Below are positions 18,654 to 27,464 of a stretch of 64,000 bases of DNA, one piece after another. Numbering within the stretch: position 1 is the first letter of the stretch; each line of letters opens with the position of its first letter. Below the pieces are notes generated by a model. That model searched no databases and had not been told where the DNA came from. It saw nothing but the letters and a program-made list of their open reading frames with translations. Both the position numbers and the translations under genes were made by a program. The DNA comes from NBLH01 sp050296515 (GTDB taxonomy: Bacteria; Bacteroidota; Bacteroidia; Bacteroidales; NBLH01): positions 1 to 64,000 of the forward strand of contig JBNKRJ010000019.1 in the NCBI GenBank assembly GCA_050296515.1, in the 5' to 3' direction.

Positions 18654-19439
18654 TCAAAAATCGAAATATAATTTCCCAAAAGCTGTTGAATTCCAGCTTT
18701 TTTTTAAGTCATAATACTGGTATTTAAATCCAAATTCGGCACCTGACTGTTCATTAAATTTATAACGTAAAGAACCTCCAATATTTGAGCTTGGGAAAAG
18801 AGGATAGCCAAAGCTGGTATCATCACCTGAATGTAAAATATATTCTCCCCACAGTTTAAACTGAAGCTTTTTTGTAAAATCATACCGGATTTCTGAAGTT
18901 ATTCCCCAAATATCCTTATAATCACCTGCCAAAAAGTTAAATTGCCTGCTGAAATAGCCGCCTAAATCTGCAGAGAACCTGTTGTTAGGCAGAAAGCGAA
19001 TGGCTTTATTAAACTGGATGTACGAACCCACCGAATTGTATGTTTTCTTTCGGCTATGGTGATAAAGATAAAAATTAGCAGATATCCTGTTTAGTTGCAT
19101 TTTATTAAAATCAATACCCAATAACTGATATCGTATGATTCCCTTTTCTATTAAAGTTTTGGGGCGATTGTATATTAATTCCATGTTCTTATCAAGAAAT
19201 TGTTTCATCTCCTCGGTAGAAGAATTGCTTCCCCAAAAATCTTCTACTCTTACCGGGTTATTCAACTCTGCCAGCGAAAGAGGAATTTTTGAATATTCCT
19301 GAAAAGAAAAATATTTCTGTTTATCAATAGTATAATGTAAAGGTGATTTAGTATCAATTATTGCATCCTCAACTTGTTGAGACAAGGCCTGCAATGAAAA
19401 TACACTTGCAATTAGTAGGGTAGCGATTGATTTAGTCAT
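18654..19439 (-). CDS. Putative outer-membrane beta-barrel protein, unknown function
   Basis: From the ATG at 19439 this 261-residue protein has a signal peptide (MTKSIATLLIASVFSLQALSQ), a short polar region, and then alternating amphipathic strands from about residue 110 to a terminal Phe (GKLYFDF), as in an outer-membrane barrel of about 8-10 strands. A TTG at 19463 would extend it but only before the signal peptide. I recognise no family. It stands alone, about 160 bp downstream of another envelope protein gene on the same strand. Confidence 0.7.
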   Translation of the reverse strand: MTKSIATLLIASVFSLQALSQQVEDAIIDTKSPLHYTIDKQKYFSFQEYSKIPLSLAELNNPVRVEDFWGSNSSTEEMKQFLDKNMELIYNRPKTLIEKGIIRYQLLGIDFNKMQLNRISANFYLYHHSRKKTYNSVGSYIQFNKAIRFLPNNRFSADLGGYFSRQFNFLAGDYKDIWGITSEIRYDFTKKLQFKLWGEYILHSGDDTSFGYPLFPSSNIGGSLRYKFNEQSGAEFGFKYQYYDLKKSWNSTAFGKLYFDF

Positions 19440-19600
19440 AAGGTAAAGATAATTGAATTTCAATTATTGACGTTTAACATAAAATTCCACCTTTACCTAT
19501 ATATTAAAATCATTATCAGTACATTGTGCTATTTTTCAACAATAAATATTGCTTTTATTTAACAAAGATCAACACTGTAAAGGCATATAGCTGTATATCT

Positions 19601-20818
19601 TTACTTCCATGGTCCCCATTTCATCGTTAGTTTGTCCCTCTCACGACTTTTACCTGTAGTAACATTTTTCTGAAAATAACATATTGCATCATCTTCGAAA
19701 TAACAAATAGTGATTTCGACTTTATGCTCTGCATTCGGGTTATCATTATAGTCCATCAAGATTGTTCTATTTATTATTCCCCCTTTTTCATATAAATAGC
19801 GGCTAACATTTCTGTCCTCATTCAATTCAATATAGCATTTCCTATTCAGTTTTTTATCGCGACCTGTAAATTCCATGAACTTCATATCCCAGTTACTATC
19901 AAATTCAAAAGTAAATGTTCCGTCAGAGTATACATTCTCGGGCTCATTTTTTCGAATTATGATAAATTTCCGACCTTCCCTGGTAATTGAATATGTAACT
20001 TTATGGCACTGCTGGTTTGGTGTTTTCCCAAATCTATCACAATAAGTAAGCACACTATATTTAGAAAGGACACCATCCGAAAAATAATCAAATTCCCTAA
20101 CCTGGATGATATCTGTAGCTAACGAAGGGCCTCTTTTGTAATCACTTGTTGCTTTATAATAGTGGATGAATTTTTTAATTTTTTCCACCCTTCCCTGCCG
20201 GTCAAAAAACACAGAATCGATAGGATATTTGTAAAAGTTGCCAATCTTTTTCGTTATAATAGTGCTCCTTCCATCCATCCTGACAATTCTTTTATCGGAA
20301 CCATAGTCAAAAGAGAAATAGATATCAGGAAAACGTATTGAAGTAATTTTTTTATTTATAGTATCTACTTTAAATGAGTTTTCTAATAAATCCAAAGTAG
20401 CCCTCCATGGAGCATATGGGCTTTCAATTTTTTCAGATAAAACCGTATATTTAAAATCACTAAGCATTGAATCTCCAATAATATCAACCTTTTCCCTGGA
20501 AATAATAATTTCTTCATTTACAGTTCTTAATGCAGCCTCAACAAGCCTTGGAAGCTCTTGTTGTAAAAAAGTAACCGAATCCAATATTAGCTTTCTGTGA
20601 TACAGTGAATCTTTAACAAACTTTTCCCTGGCAATTAATGAGTCTCTAATAAACTCTTGTCTTTTTAGGTATGCTGAATCAACAGCAACATTCATTGTGT
20701 CGCTTTCAATAATGTAATCAGGATTTTCATCAGGTTTTATTGTATCTTGTTCAATTTGGGCAGATAACTGGGTGAAGCAAAATAAGCCCAATAAAAAAAG
20801 AAAAGTTCTTTGTAGCAT
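19601..20818 (-). CDS. Secreted protein of unknown function
   Basis: The 405-residue protein from the ATG at 20818 has a signal peptide (MLQRTFLFLLGLFCFTQLSAQ), a charged helical stretch with YLKRQEFIRDSLIAREKF, and then a beta-rich region of about 280 residues with a YWTD/RHS-like succession of short strands. I recognise no family. The earlier in-frame start at 20866 only adds residues ahead of the signal peptide. It lies between an unrelated barrel gene and the divergent tungstate operon. Confidence 0.65.
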   Translation of the reverse strand: MLQRTFLFLLGLFCFTQLSAQIEQDTIKPDENPDYIIESDTMNVAVDSAYLKRQEFIRDSLIAREKFVKDSLYHRKLILDSVTFLQQELPRLVEAALRTVNEEIIISREKVDIIGDSMLSDFKYTVLSEKIESPYAPWRATLDLLENSFKVDTINKKITSIRFPDIYFSFDYGSDKRIVRMDGRSTIITKKIGNFYKYPIDSVFFDRQGRVEKIKKFIHYYKATSDYKRGPSLATDIIQVREFDYFSDGVLSKYSVLTYCDRFGKTPNQQCHKVTYSITREGRKFIIIRKNEPENVYSDGTFTFEFDSNWDMKFMEFTGRDKKLNRKCYIELNEDRNVSRYLYEKGGIINRTILMDYNDNPNAEHKVEITICYFEDDAICYFQKNVTTGKSRERDKLTMKWGPWK

Positions 20819-21066
20819 CGGTTTTGGGTTTTCGTGATTAATAAAAATTGACTCTGTCTTTAACAAATTTAAAAATAAAACTAACGAATTACAGGCTTTT
20901 GTACTGAAAATTTAACCCAATCATAATCCTACAAAGCTAAAACTTCTTTTATCTGGTTAAGATTTTATTGATAAGAATGTATCTTTTAAATGATTTTGAG
21001 CATCTTTACAATTTTTGATGGCGTTTAATTTTTTTGTGTGATGCAATTTGTATTTTTTTTGCGAGT

Positions 21067-21080
21067 TGCAAAATTTTGCA
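21067..21080. promoter_or_regulatory. Perfect 14-bp palindrome upstream of wtpA
   Basis: TGCAAAATTTTGCA is a perfect palindrome ending 36 bp before the wtpA start. Its position suits an operator for a molybdate/tungstate-responsive or other regulator. No such regulator gene lies nearby, so the function is inferred. Confidence 0.45.
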
Positions 21081-21116
21081 GAACGTAATGAGTCAATAAA
21101 ATCTAAACTTTTAATC

Positions 21117-22091
21117 ATGATGAAAATTATCCATTTGATGATTATTGCCTTGCTGTTTTCCATGTGTAACAGCAATCAACAAAACCAAAACGAAGATAAA
21201 AATGAATTGAGTGGTGATGTCACCATATTTCATGCAGGCAGTTTATCAATTCCTTTAAAACAGGCAACCGAAGAGTTTAAGAAACTGCACCCGGGTGTAA
21301 ACTTCTTGCTAGAATCTGCAGGAAGCGTAAAATGTGCCCGAAAAATTACCGACTTAAACAAAGCTTGTGATATTATGGCAAGTGCCGATTATACCGTAAT
21401 TGACGATATGCTGATTCCAAAATATACTAAGTGGAATATTAAATTTGCCAGCAATGAAATGTGCATTGTTTATCATGAAGGTTCTAAATATGCAGATGAA
21501 ATAAATCAGGATAACTGGTACGAAATACTAATGAAAGATGATGTTGTTTATGGCCGTTCCGATCCAAATGCAGACCCTTGTGGTTACAGGGCTGTTTTGG
21601 TAAGCCAGTTGGCTGAAAAACATTATAATCAGAAAGATTTTAGTGCCAGACTTTTAGCAAAAAACACAAAATACATCCGTCCTAAAGAGACCGATCTTTT
21701 AGCATTGCTTGAAACAAATACCATTGACTATATTTTCTTATATCGTTCTGTTGCTCAACAACATGAACTCAAGTATCTTGTTTTACCTGATGAGATTAAT
21801 TTAAAGAAAACCGAGCAAGCTGAATTTTATTGTACAGCAACAGTTGATATCAATGGGAAAGAACCTGGCCGAAAAATAACAAAAAAAGGTGAGCCAATGG
21901 TATATGGAATCACTTTACTAAATAATGCTCCTAACAAGAAAGCGGCTTCCGAATTTTTAAAGTTTATGCTTTCAAAAGAAGGCGGAATGAAAATTATGGA
22001 AGAAAATGGTCAACCTTCAATGATTCCATCAAAAAGTGAAAGTTACGAAGCTATTCCTGAGGAATTCAAACCTTTTGCAATACCAAATTAA
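21117..22091 (+). CDS. wtpA: Tungstate/molybdate-binding lipoprotein WtpA
   Basis: This is the substrate-binding component of a tungstate-type ABC importer. The N-terminus is a lipoprotein signal (MIIALLFSMC, Cys near residue 18). The mature protein follows the WtpA pattern closely: VTIFHAGSLSIPLK, ESAGSVKCARKITDL, DIMASADYTVI, NWYEIL, GRSDPNADPCGYRAVL, the hinge segment FLYRSVAQQ, and GEPMVYGITLL. These match the archaeal and bacterial WtpA oxyanion-binding fold better than ModA. Two adjacent ATGs (21117 and 21120) could start it; upstream codons from 21048 are not signal-like. It heads an operon with an outer-membrane barrel, wtpB and wtpC. Tungstate preference over molybdate is a family expectation. 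Confidence 0.93.
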   Translation: MMKIIHLMIIALLFSMCNSNQQNQNEDKNELSGDVTIFHAGSLSIPLKQATEEFKKLHPGVNFLLESAGSVKCARKITDLNKACDIMASADYTVIDDMLIPKYTKWNIKFASNEMCIVYHEGSKYADEINQDNWYEILMKDDVVYGRSDPNADPCGYRAVLVSQLAEKHYNQKDFSARLLAKNTKYIRPKETDLLALLETNTIDYIFLYRSVAQQHELKYLVLPDEINLKKTEQAEFYCTATVDINGKEPGRKITKKGEPMVYGITLLNNAPNKKAASEFLKFMLSKEGGMKIMEENGQPSMIPSKSESYEAIPEEFKPFAIPN

Positions 22092-22110
22092 ACCATTAAA
22101 CTTTACTTGC

Positions 22111-22140
22111 AAAGAGGAAACTTTAACAGTATTCCTCTTT
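22111..22140 (+). terminator. Hairpin between wtpA and the barrel gene
   Basis: AAAGAGGAA (22111-22119) and TTCCTCTTT (22132-22140) form a perfect 9-bp stem with a 12-nt loop, 19 bp after the wtpA stop. Without a full T-tract it may be a leaky terminator or an mRNA 3'-stabilising structure that lets the binding protein be made in excess over the membrane parts. Confidence 0.6.
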
Positions 22141-22170
22141 AAATTGTATCAATTGTTTAATCACTATAAG

Positions 22171-23409
22171 ATGATTCCTAAAATATTATTTTTACTAGCA
22201 GTCTTAATTTTAAGTACTGGTTATGTTAAAGCGCAGTTTCAGGTAGATGCAGAAATTCGTCCAAGATATGAACTTAGAGATGGATACAAAGGCCTTAAAA
22301 GCGATGGTGATAAGCCCTTGAATTATATTAGTCAACGCTCAAGAATACAATTTGCTTTCCAAAAAGAAGACCTTGAGTTTATGCTATCTTTTCAGGATGT
22401 GCATGAATGGGGCACCATGGCACCAAAAAAAATGAAGGAAGGTGTAGCTGGTTTGCATGAAGCCTGGGTAAAACTTAAACTCCAAAACAACTTTTTTATC
22501 CAGGTAGGTCGTCAGGGTATTCAATACGATAATGCAAGATTATTGTCAGCAGCAAACTGGAACCAGGTTGGCTTTTCGCACGATGCTCTTAGGCTGGGTT
22601 TTGTAAATGAAAAATGGCAAATTGAAACAGCTGTTGCCTACAATAATAGCCAGGGATTTGAAGGAAGTCCCTATGAATTAATGAATTCAATTTGGTTAAG
22701 CAGAAAAATTGGAAAGTTCACTTTTTCAGTCCTTAACCTTGCTGATATGAGACAAAAGAATGATTCAACAGATATAGATTATTTAAAAAATACTGTTGGC
22801 CCAATCGTAAAATACAAGTCAGACAAATTTGATGCAGAATTAAGATCATTCTATCAGCATGGTAAACAACCAAGCGGAATGGATATATCAGCTTACTACA
22901 TAAACACAGATTTAATCTATAAATTTATTGAAAAGTTTAAAGCAATTGGTGGAGTTGAAGTGCTATCAGGAAACGATGCAACAAACAACTCATCTTCAAC
23001 CGATAACGCTTTCGATATCATGTATGGATCAAGACATAAATTTAACGGGTTGATGGATTATTTTAGCGTACCATCTACAACCAATGGTGCAGGGTTAGTT
23101 GATTACTATGCTAAGCTGGGATATACTCCGGCTAAGAAATTATATCTTGAAGCACAATGGCATTATTTTGATCTGCAAAACAATTACCTTGCTAACGATA
23201 TAGTTCAAGACAAACATCTTGGAAATGAAATAGATTTATCAGCCAAAATAAAATTCAATAAATCAGTAGAGCTTTACTTATCTTACAGTACTATTTTTGG
23301 AACTGAAACTCTTGAAACAATAAAAGGGGGCGATAAAGACTTGTTCAATTCTTATGCTGTTGTAATGCTTACTGTAAAACCAAATTTATTTAAATCGGAA
23401 AAGCAATAA
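22171..23409 (+). CDS. Outer-membrane porin-like barrel in the tungstate operon
   Basis: The 412-residue protein from the ATG at 22171 has a signal peptide (MIPKILFLLAVLILSTGYVKAQ) followed by porin-like amphipathic strands through the whole length (for example FQVDAEIRPRYELRDGY, FFIQVGRQGIQYDNARLL, KLYLEAQWHYFDL). The pattern resembles alginate-export/OprD-like single-chain barrels. It sits between wtpA and wtpB on the same strand with an upstream hairpin, so it is likely the outer-membrane entry pore for tungstate or molybdate. That role is inferred from position only. The longer frame from 22036 overlaps wtpA and is rejected. Confidence 0.8.
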   Translation: MIPKILFLLAVLILSTGYVKAQFQVDAEIRPRYELRDGYKGLKSDGDKPLNYISQRSRIQFAFQKEDLEFMLSFQDVHEWGTMAPKKMKEGVAGLHEAWVKLKLQNNFFIQVGRQGIQYDNARLLSAANWNQVGFSHDALRLGFVNEKWQIETAVAYNNSQGFEGSPYELMNSIWLSRKIGKFTFSVLNLADMRQKNDSTDIDYLKNTVGPIVKYKSDKFDAELRSFYQHGKQPSGMDISAYYINTDLIYKFIEKFKAIGGVEVLSGNDATNNSSSTDNAFDIMYGSRHKFNGLMDYFSVPSTTNGAGLVDYYAKLGYTPAKKLYLEAQWHYFDLQNNYLANDIVQDKHLGNEIDLSAKIKFNKSVELYLSYSTIFGTETLETIKGGDKDLFNSYAVVMLTVKPNLFKSEKQ

Positions 23410-23469
23410 ATGAGAGAAGCTCTGATTTAGAGTGTTACCATCCGGTAAATCAAAATAATTAAAAAACGG

Positions 23470-24261
23470 ATGAATCAATTTAATGTGACGAAGCTAGTTT
23501 TTATTTTTTTCAGTGGGGTGGTGCTTTTATTTATCATTGCCCCACTAATTAGCATGACTCTTGCTACAACCGGGACTCAGCTATTCGAAACTGCAAAAGA
23601 CCAAGAGGTTATTGATAGCATCTGGCTAACACTTAGGGTTTCATTCATCACCACATTGTTTTTTGCTTTAGCTTCAGTTCCTCTAGCCTACTTACTTGCG
23701 AGACATGATTTTCCATTAAAAAAAGTGGTTACCGGAATTATTGATTTACCAATTGTTATTCCACACTCTGCAGCAGGTATTGCAGTACTAGGATTTATTT
23801 CCAGAAATTCTACAATTGGGAAAGTAGCAGAAAACTTCGGGCTGGATTTTGTAGGACATCCTGTAGGCATTGGATTAGCAATGGCTTATGTTAGCGTTCC
23901 GTTTTTGATTAATGCGGCTCATGATGGATTTGCTGCTGTACCAGTCAGACTGGAAAAGGCTGCACTTAACCTTGGAGCTTCACCATTACGCATGTTTTTT
24001 ACCATTTCATTACCATTAGCATGGCGAAACATCGTTTCTGGAATAATTATGATGTTTGCAAGAGGAATGAGTGAGTTTGGTGCTGTAATTATTGTGGCCT
24101 ACCATCCAATGATAACCCCAATTTTAATCTATGAGCGATTTGGTGCCTATGGATTAAAATATGCCCGGCCTGTATCTGTAATTTTTATCCTTGTTTGTCT
24201 GGTTGTATTTGTTGGCTTAAGATTGTTAATTAAAAATAAAGAAAGTGCTCAGGATAAGTAA
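23470..24261 (+). CDS. wtpB: Tungstate/molybdate ABC transporter permease WtpB
   Basis: The 263-residue protein is a BPD-type inner-membrane permease with about six transmembrane segments. The EAA loop that docks the ATPase is visible as KAALNLGASPLRMFFTISLP (about residues 160-179), and the family stretch MSEFGAVIIVAYHP follows. It works with WtpA and WtpC. The gene begins 60 bp after the barrel gene and overlaps wtpC by 17 bp. Confidence 0.9.
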   Translation: MNQFNVTKLVFIFFSGVVLLFIIAPLISMTLATTGTQLFETAKDQEVIDSIWLTLRVSFITTLFFALASVPLAYLLARHDFPLKKVVTGIIDLPIVIPHSAAGIAVLGFISRNSTIGKVAENFGLDFVGHPVGIGLAMAYVSVPFLINAAHDGFAAVPVRLEKAALNLGASPLRMFFTISLPLAWRNIVSGIIMMFARGMSEFGAVIIVAYHPMITPILIYERFGAYGLKYARPVSVIFILVCLVVFVGLRLLIKNKESAQDK

Positions 24262-25285
24262 TTTAAATAAGTCCTTTAAAGGGTTTTCTTTAAAAAATAT
24301 TTCACTGGAAATAGATAAAGGAGACTATTTTGTAATCCTGGGTAAATCAGGCACAGGTAAGTCTTTACTTTTAGAGCTTTTAGCAGGAATTATTCCATCA
24401 GACAGTGGCACAATTGAACTTAACAACGAAGATATCACTCATAAAAAGGTTCAAAAGCGTAAGTTAGGCCTTGTTTTCCAGGATTTTGCTCTGTTTCCAC
24501 ATTTAAACGTGTGTGAAAACATTGCCTATGCATTAAAAAGTAATGGACATAGCAAACCTGATTTGGAAAAGGAAGTGAAAAAATATGCCCAACTAACCGG
24601 GGTTGACCATTTACAAAACCGATATCCGACAAAGCTATCAGGTGGGGAACAACAACGGGTTGCTCTTGCCAGAACACTTGCCAGTAAACCTCATTGTCTG
24701 CTTTTAGATGAGCCTTTGGCATCTATGGATGTACAATTGAAAGACGAACTTAGGGACCTTTTGCATAAAATAAATGAATCAGGCATCACCATCGTTCATG
24801 TTACACATGATTACGAAGAAGCAATGGCCCTTGCAAATAAAGTGGCCATTATGCATGATGGCGAAATCATCCAAAAAGGGTTTATCAAAGAAGTATTTCA
24901 AAATCCTCAAAATGAATTTGTTGCATGGTTTACAGGTATGAAGAATTTCTTTAGTGCTAAATTGATTTCAACAAACGAGGCACTTATAAATAATGATATT
25001 GTAATTAAGGTACAAGCAGCTAAAGAATCTGTTAATGTTAGAGTTCTCGTTGAGAGTAAACACATTATTCTTTCGAAGGATAAAATTGAATCGAGTGCAG
25101 CAAATAATTTCAGAGGAACAATTACAAGGATGCAAACCAAGCCAAATGGCTATGAGGTTTTAGTTGATATTGGTATTACATTATCAGTGGTAATAACCTC
25201 CGAGTCAAAAGAAAAATATGGTTTTGATGTCAATCAAGAAGTTTGGTTGTTTTTTAAAGCATCTGAAGTGCGCATTCTTTATTAG
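24245..25285 (+). CDS. wtpC: Tungstate/molybdate ABC transporter ATPase WtpC
   Basis: This 346-residue importer ATPase has Walker A ILGKSGTGKS, Q-loop VFQDFALFPHLNV, signature LSGGEQQRVALARTLA, Walker B CLLLDEPLASMD and the switch His in VTHDYEEA. A C-terminal TOBE/MOP-like domain (about residues 235-346) may sense the oxyanion. The only plausible start is the GTG at 24245, which overlaps wtpB by 17 bp and indicates translational coupling. Confidence 0.92.
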   Translation: MLRISNLNKSFKGFSLKNISLEIDKGDYFVILGKSGTGKSLLLELLAGIIPSDSGTIELNNEDITHKKVQKRKLGLVFQDFALFPHLNVCENIAYALKSNGHSKPDLEKEVKKYAQLTGVDHLQNRYPTKLSGGEQQRVALARTLASKPHCLLLDEPLASMDVQLKDELRDLLHKINESGITIVHVTHDYEEAMALANKVAIMHDGEIIQKGFIKEVFQNPQNEFVAWFTGMKNFFSAKLISTNEALINNDIVIKVQAAKESVNVRVLVESKHIILSKDKIESSAANNFRGTITRMQTKPNGYEVLVDIGITLSVVITSESKEKYGFDVNQEVWLFFKASEVRILY

Positions 25286-25370
25286 TTTGTTTTGCTACTA
25301 TTTATAAATTCTACTCTTTAATTTTAACTATAGTTTATTGTTAAATGTCTCGCTTATAATAACAAAATAA

Positions 25371-25408
25371 TTGATAATTTTATAGAGAAATCTCTGTAAG
25401 ATTATCAA
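25371..25408. promoter_or_regulatory. Near-perfect 38-nt palindrome just upstream of a start codon
   Basis: TTGATAATTTTATAGAGA (25371-25388) pairs along its whole length with TCTCTGTAAGATTATCAA (25391-25408), with two G-T wobbles and a 2-nt loop. It ends 10 nt before the ATG at 25419. There is no T-tract, so it is more likely an operator or a structured mRNA leader than a terminator. Confidence 0.6.
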
Positions 25409-25418
25409 ATCCTGAGGC

Positions 25419-26162
25419 ATGACAAAAAGAACCATCAAAATTCTGTTGTGGGTTGGCCTGTTCAGCATTGCAATGGGCTATCTCGAAACTGCTGTGGTAG
25501 TTTATATCAGAGAATTAATTTATCCTGAGGGGTTTAAGTTTCCGCTAAAGCCTATTGAAGCACATTTGGTATTCACAGAGGTATTTCGCGAAGCTGCAAC
25601 CCTTATCATGCTAATAGGCATCGGTATTTTTGCCGGAAGAAAACCTACAGAACGCTTTGCCTACTTTATTCTTAGCTTTGCCATTTGGGATATTTTTTAT
25701 TACATCTTTTTAAAAGTGCTGATTAACTGGCCCGAATCAATCCTAACCTGGGATGTGCTATTTCTAATACCTGTTACCTGGACCGGACCTGTAATAACAC
25801 CAATAATTGTTGCATCCCTGATGATTGTACTTGCGTTATTCATCATTTACTTCACTGATAAACAGGGAAAAACACATATTTTAGGGAGGGAGTGGATATT
25901 ACTTATTGGAGGATCACTAATAGTAATTGTTGCGTTTTGTTGGGATTACAGTAACTTTATCCTTAAAGAATATTCCTTTTCAGAAATTTTTACAGTTCCC
26001 CTGAAAACCCTTTTTGATCTTTCATTGGAATATATTCCTGAGAGTTTTAACTGGTGGTTGTATCTGGTAGGTTTATTCGTAATTATTGGTGGAATATTTA
26101 ACTATGTGATTAGGAGTATTAACGCTTATAATTACATTAAAAACGGAAATAGTTTGAAATGA
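25419..26162 (+). CDS. Polytopic membrane protein, unknown function
   Basis: The 247-residue protein has about six or seven transmembrane helices with conserved-looking acidic residues in or near membranes (GYLETAVVVYIREL, VFREAATLIML, FAIWDIFYYIFLK). I do not recognise a family. It lies 133 bp after wtpC on the same strand but behind a strong palindrome, so it may be separately controlled. A link to tungstate uptake is possible but not shown. Confidence 0.7.
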   Translation: MTKRTIKILLWVGLFSIAMGYLETAVVVYIRELIYPEGFKFPLKPIEAHLVFTEVFREAATLIMLIGIGIFAGRKPTERFAYFILSFAIWDIFYYIFLKVLINWPESILTWDVLFLIPVTWTGPVITPIIVASLMIVLALFIIYFTDKQGKTHILGREWILLIGGSLIVIVAFCWDYSNFILKEYSFSEIFTVPLKTLFDLSLEYIPESFNWWLYLVGLFVIIGGIFNYVIRSINAYNYIKNGNSLK

Positions 26163-26165
26163 ATG

Positions 26166-26212
26166 AAACCCTCATTGAGGGATTAGCTTACGCTGGGCCC
26201 TTCGGGGGTTTT
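26166..26212 (+). terminator. Putative terminator with alternative stems
   Basis: CCCTCA-T-TGAGGG (26169-26181) forms a tight hairpin. The flanking AAACCC (26166-26171) can instead pair with GGGTTT (26206-26211) around a CCC-TTCG-GGG stem. The second structure ends in a short T-run. The mutually exclusive pairings may simply reflect a terminator or could act as an attenuator. Confidence 0.45.
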
Positions 26213-26309
26213 AAAGAAATTTAAATTAAGGAATTCAGAATATTATTTTAGGATACAATTTTATAAATTTCGGTAAATTTCAGAATCCATTCATAAAAAA
26301 TATTTTATT

Positions 26310-27287
26310 ATGAACCCGCAGGAAATAAGAACAATAGTAACCGGATTTCAGAAAAGCAGAATCCTGTTAACAGCTTTCGAGTTAGATATTTTTACATTTA
26401 TTGGTGAGAGAAGCCTCAATGCTCAAACCATTTCTCATGCTTTAACCTTAAATAAAAATGCTACAGAAAGACTATTGAATGCTTTAGTTGCAATAAAGCT
26501 GCTTGAAAAGAAGCAGGAAGACTTTAATAACACCAAAGAGAGTTTGATGTTTCTTTCAAAAAACAGCCCTGCCTACAATGCAGGATTGATGCACAGCAAC
26601 CATTTGTGGAATACCTGGAGCCATTTAACCGAAGTTATAAAAACAGGGAAACCTGCTCATATTGAAGAAATTAATGAACGAGGCGAAAAATGGCTGGAGG
26701 CATTTATTGGTGCCATGCATGACAGAGGTAAAAAACAAGCTCCTGCACAGGTTTCAACTATCGATTTACAAAACGTTGAATCTGTGTTAGATGTCGGCGG
26801 AGGTTCCGGAGTTTTTTGTATGGCATTTCTAAACAGAAAGCCTGAATTAAAAGCTACAGTTTTTGATTTACCAAATGTGCTCCCTATTTCAAAAAGAATT
26901 GTTGAAAAAGAAGGCTTTACAGGTAAAATTGACCACTACGAAGGAGATTACACCACTGACGAACTCCCCAAAGGTTTTGATTTGGTGTTTCTTTCAGCAA
27001 TTATCCATAGCAATTCGTTTGAAACAAATCAGGAGCTAGTGAAAAAATGTTACAACTCACTGAATACAAACGGCAAAATTGTCATCCAGGACTGGATTAT
27101 GAATGATGCGAAAACAGAACCTTTCCAGGGAGCAATTTTTTCTATTAATATGCTGGTTGGGGTAGAAGGAGGTGATTGTTATTCTGAAAGTGAAGTAAAA
27201 ACCTGGTTAACCAAAGCGGGATTTACAGATATTCAGTTAGTTGAACTTGAAGCAGGGCTTGGGCAGATGATCGGAATAAAGACATAA
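26310..27287 (+). CDS. SAM-dependent O-methyltransferase
   Basis: The 325-residue protein follows the plant-COMT/CrtF (methyltransf_2) layout. An N-terminal winged-helix dimerisation domain (about residues 8-90: LTAFELDIFTFIGE, ERLLNALVAIKLLE) precedes a Rossmann methyltransferase domain with the SAM motif VLDVGGGSGVF (about 156-166) and FDLPNVL. The catalytic-region stretch FLSAIIHSNSFETNQELVKKC has Ser-Asn where many relatives have His-Asp. Substrate is unknown; small aromatic or isoprenoid hydroxyls are typical. It is a single gene with no pathway partners nearby. Confidence 0.85.
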   Translation: MNPQEIRTIVTGFQKSRILLTAFELDIFTFIGERSLNAQTISHALTLNKNATERLLNALVAIKLLEKKQEDFNNTKESLMFLSKNSPAYNAGLMHSNHLWNTWSHLTEVIKTGKPAHIEEINERGEKWLEAFIGAMHDRGKKQAPAQVSTIDLQNVESVLDVGGGSGVFCMAFLNRKPELKATVFDLPNVLPISKRIVEKEGFTGKIDHYEGDYTTDELPKGFDLVFLSAIIHSNSFETNQELVKKCYNSLNTNGKIVIQDWIMNDAKTEPFQGAIFSINMLVGVEGGDCYSESEVKTWLTKAGFTDIQLVELEAGLGQMIGIKT

Positions 27288-27464
27288 GATTTACAAACCA
27301 ATTATAACCATCTCATAACCTATTAATTACACAAACCGCCAATATAAAAATGGGGAGTCTTTCCAGGTAGAATAGCTGCCACAAAAATAACTTTGTCGGA
27401 GCTTTATAATTATTATATCTTGCCGCCACAGTCAAAACTATATTTTTACAAAATTTAATGTATT

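Noticed and set aside
21048..21116. Upstream extension of wtpA from 21048
   Set aside because: The extra residues precede a complete lipoprotein signal at 21117 and overlap the palindromic control site.
20867..21116. Molybdenum or tungsten cofactor riboswitch before wtpA
   Set aside because: Apart from a 14-bp palindrome I see no multi-stem conserved leader in these 250 bp.
22036..22170. Upstream extension of the porin-like gene into wtpA
   Set aside because: The signal peptide begins at 22171; the extension overlaps wtpA and the intergenic hairpin.
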